NCBI GenBank assembly: GCA_963746175.1
Contig: CAVVAH010000001.1
Span: 1,240,001 to 1,304,000, forward strand
Direction: 5' to 3'
From: CAVVAH01 sp963746175
Lineage (GTDB): Bacteria > Actinomycetota > Actinomycetes > JACCUZ01
Length of the DNA: 64,000 nt
Positions within the stretch are counted from its first letter, which is position 1, and every line of letters begins with the position of its first letter. The position numbers were made by a program, and so were the translations under genes. Under the pieces are notes generated by a model, which was not told the DNA's origin, did not search any database, and saw nothing but the letters and a program-made list of their open reading frames with translations. Below are positions 1 to 9,926 of the stretch, piece by piece.

Positions 1-795
1 GATCCGGTCGACCCGGCCGTCGACCGCCGCGGCCGAGCCGGTCGCGACCTGCGCGGCGAGCAGCACCTTGCCGAACGCGTGCGACAGGGGCAGCCAGAGG
101 TACTGCAGGTCGTCGGGAGAGAGCAGTCCCTCGCCGTCGACGGCGCTGCCCTCGTAGACCCAGCACTCCTGGTCGAGCCGCACGCCCTTCGGACGGCCCG
201 TCGTGCCGCTGGTGTAGATCAGCGTCGCGAGGTGCTCGGGCCGGATCGCCGCGACGGTGCGGCGCACCAGCTCGGGCTGCTCCGCCAGCCGGGCCGCGCC
301 GCGTCGGGCGAGCTCGTCGAGGCCGATCACCCAGTCGCCGTCGGGCGTGCCGTCGAAGGTCACGACCGTGCGGACGGCCGGCAGCTCGCTTCGGTGCTCG
401 CGCAGCTTGGCGAGCTGGCCGTCGTCCTCGGCGAACGCGACCACGGCGCCGGAGTCGGCCACGATGTAGGCGACGTCCTCGGGGTTGCTGGTCGGGTAGA
501 CGGTGGTGGTCGCGGCGCCGGAGCACATGATCGCGAAGTCGGCGAGCACCCAGTCGACCCGCGTGGTGCAGATCAGCGCGACGCGCTCCTCGGGCAGCAC
601 GCCCAGGTCCAGCAGCCCGGCGGCCAGCTGCTGCACGCGGTCGCCGGCCTCCCGCCAGGACATCGACTCCCACCCGTCGCCGACCGGTCGCCGGTACGCC
701 TCCCTCTCGGGTGTCGCGTCGACCCGGTCGAGGAACATGGCGCCGACGGACGCGGGGCGATGCGTACCTACGCTGCTGCCGGCTGCCAGGCTCAT
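1..795 (-). CDS. AMP-dependent acyl-CoA synthetase (FadD15-like), 3' part cut by window edge
   Basis: Reading the minus strand from the ATG at 795 gives 265 open codons running off the left edge. The protein is the N-terminal half of an ANL-superfamily adenylating enzyme that activates a carboxylic acid, probably a long-chain fatty acid, to acyl-AMP and then acyl-CoA in the cytoplasm. The diagnostic P-loop YTSGTTGRPKG lies near residue 200, followed by LWLPLSHAFGK, the motif region seen in FadD15-type synthetases. A TAG lies in frame four codons upstream of the ATG, so the start cannot be further out. The A8 to A10 motifs are outside the window, so substrate class cannot be judged. Divergence from other FadD subgroups is not resolvable here. 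Confidence 0.9.
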   Translation of the reverse strand, partial: MSLAAGSSVGTHRPASVGAMFLDRVDATPEREAYRRPVGDGWESMSWREAGDRVQQLAAGLLDLGVLPEERVALICTTRVDWVLADFAIMCSGAATTTVYPTSNPEDVAYIVADSGAVVAFAEDDGQLAKLREHRSELPAVRTVVTFDGTPDGDWVIGLDELARRGAARLAEQPELVRRTVAAIRPEHLATLIYTSGTTGRPKGVRLDQECWVYEGSAVDGEGLLSPDDLQYLWLPLSHAFGKVLLAAQVATGSAAAVDGRVDRI

Positions 796-804
796 GCCCC
801 GAAA

Positions 805-2064
805 CTAACGGGTCCGGAGCGGATCGTCGTCCAGGACCGGAGCCGCCGGTAGCGGGCGGTGCTCTGCCCGGCGCACGAGCGGCACCAGCGCGGTGCCGGC
901 GAGCGCGAACACCGCGCCGACGACGAGCCAGCCCGGCCAGCCCCAGGTGATGCACAGGGCGGTGAGGACCGCCGGAGCCAGCATCGAGGTGGCCGCGAAG
1001 CCGGTGCTGAACAGCCCCTGGTACTGCCCCTGGCGGTCGTCCGGCGCCAGGCCGAAGCTGACCGCCCAGCCGCCGGCCGACTGCAGCAGCTCGCCGGTCA
1101 CGTGCACCAGGGTGGCGACCAGCAGCAGCACGACGGCGGCGGACGCCGGGACGCCACCGGAGAGTGCGAACACCACGCACGCCAGTGCGAGCACCCAGCC
1201 GGACCGGCGCAGCGCCAGCGCTCCCTGACCGACCGTCTCCACGCCACGGCTGGCGCGGACCTGGAAGGCGACGACCGTCAGCGTGTTGACGAGCAGCAGG
1301 ACGGCGACGAGCCACTGCGGCGCCTCGGTCCGACGGACGATCCACAGCGGCAGCGCGACGTCGAGGAGGGCGAAGTGCAGCGCCAGGAAGGCGTGCACCA
1401 CCGCGACGAGGACGAACGGCCGGTCGCGCAGGACCGCGAGCCGCGGCCCGTCCCCGAGGTGCGGCCGCGGCTGTACCGGCGGGATGCGCAGCACGAGCAG
1501 TGCCGCCACGAGGAAGGTCGCGGAGTTGAGCAGGATGACGGTCACGTAGGCAGTGCGGGTGTCGACGGCGAGGGCGAGACCGCCCACCGGCGCCCCGATG
1601 GTGATGCCCACGTTGGTCACGGCGCGCAGGTACGCCCGCAGCCTCACCCGCTCGCCCGGTGCCCCCAGCGCCGCGATCATGCCGCTGCGGACGGCGTTGG
1701 ACGCCCGGTCGACCGTCGTCACGAGGCAGGCGACGAGCAGGAACGCGGTGAACCCGTCGACCAGGGTGTAGGCCGCGACGCCGAGGCCCTCGGCCAGTGC
1801 CAGTCCGACGATGATGTTGCGCGGACCGCGCACGTCGCCCAGATGGCCGGCCGGGACGCCGGCGAGCAGGCCGCAGAGCCCCGCGACCGTGAGCCCGATA
1901 CCGACCTGGGTCGGGCTGAGACCGACCGACTGGGTGAAGTAGATGGCGCTGACCGTGAAGAACATCCCGTTGCCGGCCGTGTTGGCCAGGGTGGCCCAGG
2001 CCCAGGTGCGCTGGGTCGGGTCGGCGGGGAGCAGTGCGGCGAGGCGACCGCGGAGCGGCGTCAC
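805..2064 (-). CDS. MFS transporter
   Basis: A 419-residue polytopic membrane protein with about twelve hydrophobic segments. The loop between helices 2 and 3 reads GHLGDVRGPRN, the usual MFS motif A (G-x-x-x-D-R/x-x-G-R-R/x) in a degenerate form. It should act as a proton-coupled exporter or importer in the cytoplasmic membrane; the substrate is not evident. I place the start at the GTG at 2064 because it overlaps the stop of the upstream MOSC gene (GTGA, 4 bp), which suggests translational coupling. The frame stays open upstream, but there it only shadows the MOSC gene. It ends 9 bp from the acyl-CoA synthetase start. Confidence 0.85.
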   Translation of the reverse strand: MTPLRGRLAALLPADPTQRTWAWATLANTAGNGMFFTVSAIYFTQSVGLSPTQVGIGLTVAGLCGLLAGVPAGHLGDVRGPRNIIVGLALAEGLGVAAYTLVDGFTAFLLVACLVTTVDRASNAVRSGMIAALGAPGERVRLRAYLRAVTNVGITIGAPVGGLALAVDTRTAYVTVILLNSATFLVAALLVLRIPPVQPRPHLGDGPRLAVLRDRPFVLVAVVHAFLALHFALLDVALPLWIVRRTEAPQWLVAVLLLVNTLTVVAFQVRASRGVETVGQGALALRRSGWVLALACVVFALSGGVPASAAVVLLLVATLVHVTGELLQSAGGWAVSFGLAPDDRQGQYQGLFSTGFAATSMLAPAVLTALCITWGWPGWLVVGAVFALAGTALVPLVRRAEHRPLPAAPVLDDDPLRTR

Positions 2065-2764
2065 CGGTCCCGGGCGGCGAGGTCGCGGCGTACGGCGTGC
2101 ACGAGGGCGTCGGCGAGGTCCGCCTGCTCGTCGAGCATCCGGCGCAACCGGGCAGCATCGACGGAGCGGACTCTGAACACGTCGCCGATGGTGACGCCGT
2201 GAGCCGGACGGTCGACGACCGTCACGGCGTCGCCCGGGCCGACGGTGCCCGGCGTGAGGACACGCAGGTAGGCCCCGCAAGCGCCGTGGTCGGTGAAGCG
2301 CTTCACCCAGTGCGGCTCGTCCATGAAGCCCTGGAAGGTCGTGCACGGGATGCGCGGCGAGGTCACCTCCAGGACCAGGCCGTCGTCGCCGACCTGCCAG
2401 CGCTCGCCGATCACGGCGCCGGTGACGTCGAGGCCCTCGGTGTCGAGGTTCTGGCCGAACGAGCCGGGCGCCAGCTCGCGGCCGAGCTCGGCCGCCCACC
2501 AGGCACGGTCCTCGCCGGCATAGGCGTAGACGGCCTGGTCCGGGCCGCCGTGGTGCCGGGTGTCGAAGATCTGGTCACCAGCCAGGCCGACGTCGCCGTC
2601 GGCGGCCGCGTGCACCGGGACCCGGCCGTCGACGGGGCGCTTGTCGATCGCGGTCTTCTCGAGGTCGCCGCGCAGGTCGGGGATCAGGGCGTGGACGACG
2701 TTGACCGACGTGATGCGAGCGGGCACGAGCCCGACGCCAGCCGCCGACCCGGACGCCGCGCCCG

Positions 2765-2768
<4 letters not shown>
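2061..2768 (-). CDS. MOSC domain-containing protein
   Basis: A 235-residue cytoplasmic protein with the MOSC fold (YiiM-like branch). Typical stretches are the GDQIFDTRHHGGPDQAVYAY segment near residues 63-82 and PGSFGQNLDTEGL near 102-114. MOSC proteins carry the C-terminal domain of molybdenum-cofactor sulfurases; the bacterial stand-alone forms are linked to handling of sulfur on molybdopterin or to reduction of N-hydroxylated purines. The start is GTG at 2768, which overlaps the lepA stop by 4 bp; its own stop overlaps the MFS start by 4 bp. The three genes lepA, MOSC and MFS therefore form a tightly coupled run. The specific substrate is not shown by the sequence. Confidence 0.85.
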
Positions 2769-4630
<1,862 letters not shown>

Positions 4631-4816
4631 GCAGCATCCAATTGTTCTCGTACGACGGGACCCTTCATCCTCCCATGCGGTCACCGTGGACCAGGGCGCG
4701 CGACCAGTGGGAAGGCAGGAACTGCCGCGCGTCCAGGCGGCGCGGGCGGCGATGATGCCGGGGTGGAGGATCGCACCGGACCGCCGGGACCGGCTGGACG
4801 GGAACGCGCCGGGATC

Positions 4817-5789
4817 GTGACCGAGCGCCCGCCGTACGACCGGACGGCAGCGCGCCCCGCGTGGACCGAGCTGCCCGAGGACGTCCGCGACCGGGTCGCC
4901 GAGCTGGCCGGGGCCGCGGTGGTGAGCGTCGACGTCGCCGGCGGCGGCTTCACCCGGGGCTTCGCCGGGACGCTCGGCCTGGCCGACGGCACCGAGGTGT
5001 TCGTCAAGGCGGCGTCGGAGCTGGAGCGGCCGGTCGCGCACCGTTCGTACCGCACGGAGGCCGGTGTCCTGCGCGCGCTGCCGGCCGCCGTCCCCGCGCC
5101 ACGGCTCCGCTGGACGGTCGACGTCGGTCCGTGGGTGGTGCTGGGCATCGAGCCCGTGCGCGGTCGGATGCCCGGGCTGCCGTGGAGCGTCGCCGACGTC
5201 GACCGCGCGGTCGCGACCTGCGAGCAGCTGGCGGACGCGCTGCACCCGGCACCCCCGGGGCTCACGCTCGACCGGCTCGCCGACATCTCCGTCGGTGACG
5301 ACGCCGTGGCTGCGGTGGTACGCCGACGTCGCGCGCGGCGAGGTGTCGACCGACCTGCTGTCGCCCTGGGCGCGCGATTCCCTTCCCGAGCTGCGACGGC
5401 TGCTGGACGTCTCCGGTCCGGCCGTCGACGGCGAGACCGCGTGCCACGGCGACCTGCGCGCCGACAACCTGGTCGTGGACCCCGCCGGCAAGGTCTGGGT
5501 CGGCGACTGGAACTGGCTGCTGCTGGGCGCGGCGTGGACCGACGTGGTGGGGCTGCTCGTCACCGCGCACGCCGACGGTCTCGACGTCGACGCGGCGCTG
5601 GCCGGGTCGACACTTCTCGACGGGGTCGACCCGGAGGCTGTCGACGCCTGGCTGGCACTGCTGGCCGCGTTCATGTGCGGGCAGGCCGCCGAGCCGGCGC
5701 CCGACTTCGCCTCGTCATGGCTCCCAGCGCACCGCGCCCACTACGGCACCGCGGCCCTGTCCTGGCTCGAGCGACGTCGTACCCGCTGA
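4817..5789 (+). CDS. Aminoglycoside phosphotransferase-like kinase family protein (one frameshift)
   Basis: A protein-kinase-like phosphotransferase of the APH/choline-kinase family, about 323 residues if one frame break is repaired. The C-lobe carries the catalytic ACHGDLRADNLVV motif (HGDxRxDN) and a DWNW segment in place of the usual metal-binding D-x-E/D. The N-lobe has the glycine-rich GGGFTRGF loop and a VFVKA strand with the probable lysine. The GTG at 4817 is the first plausible start. Near 5304 the frame changes; dropping one base restores ...GDDPWLRWYADVARGE. Substrate is unknown; such genes are common in actinobacteria and are not evidence of drug resistance. It is divergent from lepA and ends just before a strong hairpin. 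Confidence 0.75.
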
Positions 5790-5808
5790 GCACGACGTCG
5801 CTGGGACG

Positions 5809-5846
5809 CACGAGGGCCCGGCACCTCGCGGTGCCGGGCCCTCGTG
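5809..5846. terminator. Bidirectional stem-loop terminator
   Basis: A perfect 17-bp inverted repeat (arms 5809-5825 and 5830-5846, loop TCGC) lies between the convergent phosphotransferase and metallopeptidase genes. There is no clear T tract, as is common in high-GC actinobacteria. Position and symmetry suggest it ends transcription from both sides. Confidence 0.8.
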
Positions 5847-5876
5847 ACCGATCAGCCTGACGTCACGCCGGGAGGA

Positions 5877-8231
5877 TCAGCTCCCGCCGGGCTGGGTCGC
5901 CCCGTTCGCCGTGAGCGTGTACTTCGGGTACGCCGTCGCGGTCTCCTCGGGTCGTCGGCGGTGACCAGCGCGGCCACCGTCGTCGTGGTCGACTTGTTGC
6001 CGACCAGCTCGGAGATGCACGTCGTTGCCGATGTTCGCGGTCCACATGTCGGTGGCCGCGTCGTAGCGGACCGGCACCTGTGCCACGTAGGCGAACTTGC
6101 CGTCGGTGCCGTAGGCGACCAGCTGCACGGTCCAGCCGGCCACCGGAACCGGGTGCGCCTGGGTGAGCGACGTCCACTCCGCCAGGTCGGTCGCCGTCGG
6201 AGATCAGCTCGTCGCCGACCTTGACGTTGTCGACCCAGAAGCCGTCACCGACGGTCGCCGCGTCCGTGATGTACCGGAAGGCGATGTCGATGGTCTGGCC
6301 CGCGTACTTCGACAGGTCGAAGGTCAGGGTGGCGGACGTCTGGTCCACGGTCGTGGCCGGGTCGCCGTCCGGGTTGTCGGACGGGCCGGTGAGACCGGGG
6401 AGGTTGGCGACGACGTTCGCCGCGGCCGACGGGTCGTGCTTGTCGGTCGTGTTGTCTTCGCCGTGTCCTCCAGGCTGACCCACTTCTTGGTGGCCGGGTC
6501 GAAGACCTGGACGTAGGCGAAGTCCCACGCGAGCTCGGTGCCCCACGTGAGGTCCGCCGAGAGGACTGCCTTGGACGCGTCAGTCGGCACGGTCACCTTG
6601 CGGGTGATGCCGCGGTCGAGGTCGTCGCCCTGGCCGGAGTAGAGCTTGCCGTCGCCCTGCGGCCCACTCGACCGGGCCCGGGTCGTAGCCGGCGTTGCCC
6701 TGGAAGGTCAGGCTCTTGAGCGACTTGGCGTCGACGCTTGCCGATCGGGTCCTTCAGCTGGACGTAGTCGGCACCGTTGTTCGGCGCTCCCGGCGACGAG
6801 TAGGACTGCGGGCTGGCGAGGTTGACGAGCGACTTCAGCGTCGGAGAGGTGTAGGCGCGACTTGCTGCCACCCTTGAGCTTCGCGCCCTGGTCGATCGGC
6901 GTTGTCGAGGGCGATCATCGCCTGCCACTGGTGCACGACCTGCTGGGCGGTCACCCCGGCGCCGAACTGGTTGAGGACGTTCTGCAGCCCCTCGAGCCCG
7001 TTGCCCTGCTCCGTGTGCAGCGCCGACATGAAGGCGTCGCCACCGAACCGGCCGTGCAGGTACTCCATCATCGAGTAGGCCGCGCCGTAGTCGCAGAGGA
7101 TCTCCGGGCCGCCCTGGTCGCTCCACTCGGTCAGCGAGTTCTCGGCACCACCGAAGTTGTCACCCAGGAAGCCCTGGAAGCACGACACGTGGCGGTCGGC
7201 GGTCGGGCTCGGTCGGGAGCTGGTTGGGGTTGACGTAGCCGACCAGGGTCTGCGCCCAGTCGGACAGGCCCTCGTTGACCCAGCTGTACTCGTCGGCGTC
7301 CTGGTCGTTCTCGAGCAGGTGCTGGTACTCGTGGGCGAAGGTGCCCTCGTACTGGTGCGGCCGGGCCGTGGTGCCGGCGGACGGGCAGCCGGCGACCGGC
7401 TGGTCGGCCTGCGGGTTGGCGCCGGTGCGGTGCAGCCAGTCGAACGAGTCGATGGTCATGATGTTGCGGTCCAGGTTGGCCGCGAACGTCGGAGAGAAGA
7501 AGCCGGCGATGTAGGTCTGGCCGTCCGGCGAGCCCGGGTCGAGGTAGTTGGCGTCGCGCACGTTGTCGACGAGCGTGACGACCTTGTCGCCGGGACCGGA
7601 GAAGTAGCCGGGAGCGAACGGGATGATGGTGCCGTTCTCGTCGCGCGCGGCGGTGACCAGCGCGCCGGACCCGTCACGGGAGGTGAGGTCGGAGAACGCC
7701 TCGCTCTCCTTCGGGAACATGTTGTTGTCGAACTCGTTGATGAAGGAGTTCACCTGGTCCTGCGGTGACCGTGACCTCGCCGCCGCCGAACACGTCGTTG
7801 CGGCAGGCGCCCGGCGAGCCGGCCGGGAACTTCAGCGCCTGGTTGCCGGCGTCGTCGACCGCGACCCAGATCTGGATGTGCTGGCCATCGCCCATGAGCT
7901 GGAACTTCTTGGCGTAGTAGCGCCCGGTGTTGTCGTTCAGGGCCAGCCAGTACCTGACCTCTCCCGTAGCCGCTGCGGCAGCCGGTGCGGCCGCGGCGGC
8001 CTGCCGCTGCTGCGCGCTGGCCGTCTGCTCACCCTTGATGGGGACCTTGCCTGCGGACACGTCGGACGGCGCGGGCACCGGGATGTTCCGGTCCTGGACG
8101 GTCCTGGCGGCAGCTGCTTTCGCGTCGGCCTTCGTGGGGCCTGAGGTGGTGCCGGCAGATGCCGAGACGGCCGGGGTAACGGCCATCGCGAGGGCAGCTG
8201 CCACGGCACACCAACGAGCGGTGCGGCGCAT
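5877..8231 (-). pseudogene. Secreted zinc metallopeptidase (HEYQH gluzincin, immune-inhibitor-A-like C-terminus), about ten frame breaks
   Basis: The minus strand encodes one long secreted protease split over all three frames. It starts with ATG 8231 and a signal peptide (MRRTARWCAVAAALAMAV, cleavage probably after an ASA). A zinc site HEYQH lies at 7319-7333, followed 15 residues later by the E of NEGLSDWA, the HExxH-plus-E pattern of gluzincins such as M30-type proteases. The C-terminal part (LTWGTELAWDFAYVQV, GFWVDNVKVGDE) resembles the beta domains of immune-inhibitor-A-like proteins. Frame changes fall near 7764, 7197, 6897, 6859, 6738, 6661, 6458, 6190, 6018 and 5950; eight behave as +1 and two as -1. 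The conserved flanks suggest recent damage or sequencing insertions rather than long decay. If intact it would degrade extracellular protein. Confidence 0.7.
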
Positions 8232-8565
8232 GCGGGATCTCTCTTTCGCTACGGTGCACGGGAGTGGTTACCCTCCGTGGAGGCTCGAAGCCTCGGGCAG
8301 CCTGACCCGCAAACCGCCAGTAATCAAGACCTAACGACCAAATTTCCGGCCCGAATGAACCAGGCGCGTGGTTCTTTCGGGTCACAGAGGGCTGGTCATC
8401 CTGCTCCAGCCAGTCACCGGGCGTAGCCGCTCGGGTGCCTTCGGGGTGCACCGGTTTGGCCGTCCGGCGCGCTGGTTGCTAGCCTGTCCCGTCGCACGAT
8501 GTGCGCACTGCCGCGCTGCCCTGCGCCGCGGCACCCCCCACCGACACACTCTTTGAGGCTTCTTC
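8232..8565. other. Divergent intergenic region between protease and rpsT
   Basis: This 334-bp gap holds the upstream regions of the protease (minus) and rpsT (plus). On the minus strand a purine-rich GAAAGAGAG element sits just before the protease ATG. A short inverted repeat (GAGGCT-CGA-AGCCTC) is visible near 8279-8293. I looked for known riboswitch cores here and saw none that I could support. Confidence 0.5.
8456..8485 (+). promoter_or_regulatory. Probable sigma-70-type promoter of rpsT
   Basis: TTGGCC at 8456-8461 and TAGCCT at 8480-8485 are separated by 18 bp and lie about 80 bp upstream of the rpsT start codon. The match to the actinobacterial housekeeping consensus is moderate. Confidence 0.45.
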
Positions 8566-8826
8566 GTGGCGAACATCAAGTCCCAGCTCAAGCGGATCAA
8601 GACGAACGAGAAGGCGCGGCTGCGCAACAAGGCCGTCAAGTCCTCTCTCAAGACGTCGGTCCGCAAGTTCCGCGAGGCCGTGGACGCCGGTGACCGCGAC
8701 ACCGCGACCACGCTGCTCGAGGACGCCGGCCGCGCGCTGGACAAGGCCGCGAGCAAGGGCGTCATCCACCGGAACCAGGCCGCCAACCGCAAGTCGGCGA
8801 TGGCCAAGCGGGCCGCCTCGCTCTGA
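8566..8826 (+). CDS. rpsT: 30S ribosomal protein S20
   Basis: An 86-residue basic protein with the family signature at the N-terminus (MANIKSQLKRIKTNEK) and NRKSAMAKRAASL at the end. S20 binds 16S rRNA early in assembly of the small subunit. The start is GTG at 8566. It is a single-gene unit, divergent from the protease gene and convergent with holA, as in many actinobacteria. A hairpin follows immediately. Length and composition match the family, and there is nothing unusual. Confidence 0.97.
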   Translation: MANIKSQLKRIKTNEKARLRNKAVKSSLKTSVRKFREAVDAGDRDTATTLLEDAGRALDKAASKGVIHRNQAANRKSAMAKRAASL

Positions 8827-8846
8827 GCGCTCCCGCACCGCACGTC

Positions 8847-8879
8847 GAGGGCGTCACCCCCCACGGGGATGGCGCCCTC
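8847..8879. terminator. rpsT terminator hairpin
   Basis: GAGGGCG at 8847-8853 pairs with CGCCCTC at 8873-8879 and the stem continues inward with a G-T pair and one mismatch. It follows the rpsT stop by 20 bp and also faces the end of holA. Confidence 0.7.
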
Positions 8880-8950
8880 CTCGTTGCCAGCCGCCGCCCG
8901 CACCTGACCCAGGCATGATCGTGGGGCGGAGGACCCCGCTGCCGTGATCG

Positions 8951-9916
8951 TCAGCCGGTGCGCGCGCTGACGATCGCGCCGACGGCCCGCTCCAGGGCGT
9001 AGACCGGGTCGGTGCCGCCGCCCTTGATCTGCTCGTCGGCCCGGGCCACCGCGAGGATGCCGGCCGCCACGCCGTCCGGCGTCCAGCCGGCGAGCTGACC
9101 GCGCGCCTTCTTCACCTGGAACGGCGCCAGCCCCAGGTCGCGGGCGATGTCGTCGGGCCGTGCCGAGCGGGAGGCGCCGCCCACCTTGGCCAGGGTCCGC
9201 AGCCCGGCCGCGAACGCCGCGTTGAGCGGCACCGGGTCGACGCCGGTGGCCAGCGCGTGCCGCAGCAGCCGCAGCGCGTCCTCGTAGCGGCCCTCGACCG
9301 CGGCGTCGGCCACCTTGAAGCCGGTCACCTCCACCCGGCCCGAGTGGTAGCGCTCCACGACCTCGACGTCGACCGTCCCCGTCGTGTCGGACACCAGCTG
9401 GCTGCACGCCTGGGCCAGCTCGCGCAGGTCGCTGCCCAGCGCATCGACCAGGGCGACCGCGGCTGCCGGCGCGACCCGACGACCGGCCGCCTTGAACTCG
9501 CCCTGCACGAAGGCGACCTTGTCGCTCTCCCACTTCACCGGCTTGCACTCGACCACGACCGCACCGGCCTTCTTGACAATGTCGAGGAGCGCCTTGCCCT
9601 TCACTCCCCCGGCGTGCACGAGCACCAGCACGACGTCGTCACCCGGGTCGGCGACCACCCGGCGCAGCTCGTCGGCGACCGGCTCGGCGGCCTCGGCGAC
9701 GTCACGGACCACGATCACGGTGGTGCCGCCGAACAGCGACGGGCTGGCGAGCTCGGTGATCCGCCCGGCCTCGATCCCGACGGCGGAGACGTCGGTGACG
9801 TCGGCCTCCGGGTCGGCGGCCCGGACGGCGGCCACCGCGGTGGCGACCGCGCGGTCGCGCAGGAGGGCCTCGGGACCGGTGACGAGGGTGAGCGGGGCGG
9901 GGCCGGGGGCTGGCAT
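8951..9916 (-). CDS. holA: DNA polymerase III subunit delta
   Basis: A 321-residue clamp-loader subunit that opens the beta clamp. The family layout is visible: an N-terminal LTLVTGPEALLRDRAV segment with a degenerate P-loop region, the ALGSDLRELAQACSQLV stretch of the middle domain near residues 170-185, and a C-terminal helical collar domain (NAAFAAGLRTLAKVGG). I choose ATG at 9916; the frame stays open upstream but there it overlaps comEC. It follows comEC by 10 bp on the same strand, the usual comEA-comEC-holA order in actinobacteria, so cotranscription is likely. Confidence 0.93.
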   Translation of the reverse strand: MPAPGPAPLTLVTGPEALLRDRAVATAVAAVRAADPEADVTDVSAVGIEAGRITELASPSLFGGTTVIVVRDVAEAAEPVADELRRVVADPGDDVVLVLVHAGGVKGKALLDIVKKAGAVVVECKPVKWESDKVAFVQGEFKAAGRRVAPAAAVALVDALGSDLRELAQACSQLVSDTTGTVDVEVVERYHSGRVEVTGFKVADAAVEGRYEDALRLLRHALATGVDPVPLNAAFAAGLRTLAKVGGASRSARPDDIARDLGLAPFQVKKARGQLAGWTPDGVAAGILAVARADEQIKGGGTDPVYALERAVGAIVSARTG

Positions 9917-9926
9917 CGCCGCCAGG

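Noticed and set aside
4631..5674. N-terminal extension of LepA
   Set aside because: The extra residues are the antisense of the phosphotransferase and lack GTPase features.
4817..5789. Aminoglycoside resistance gene
   Set aside because: Only the general kinase fold is visible; the family is broad and there is no resistance context.
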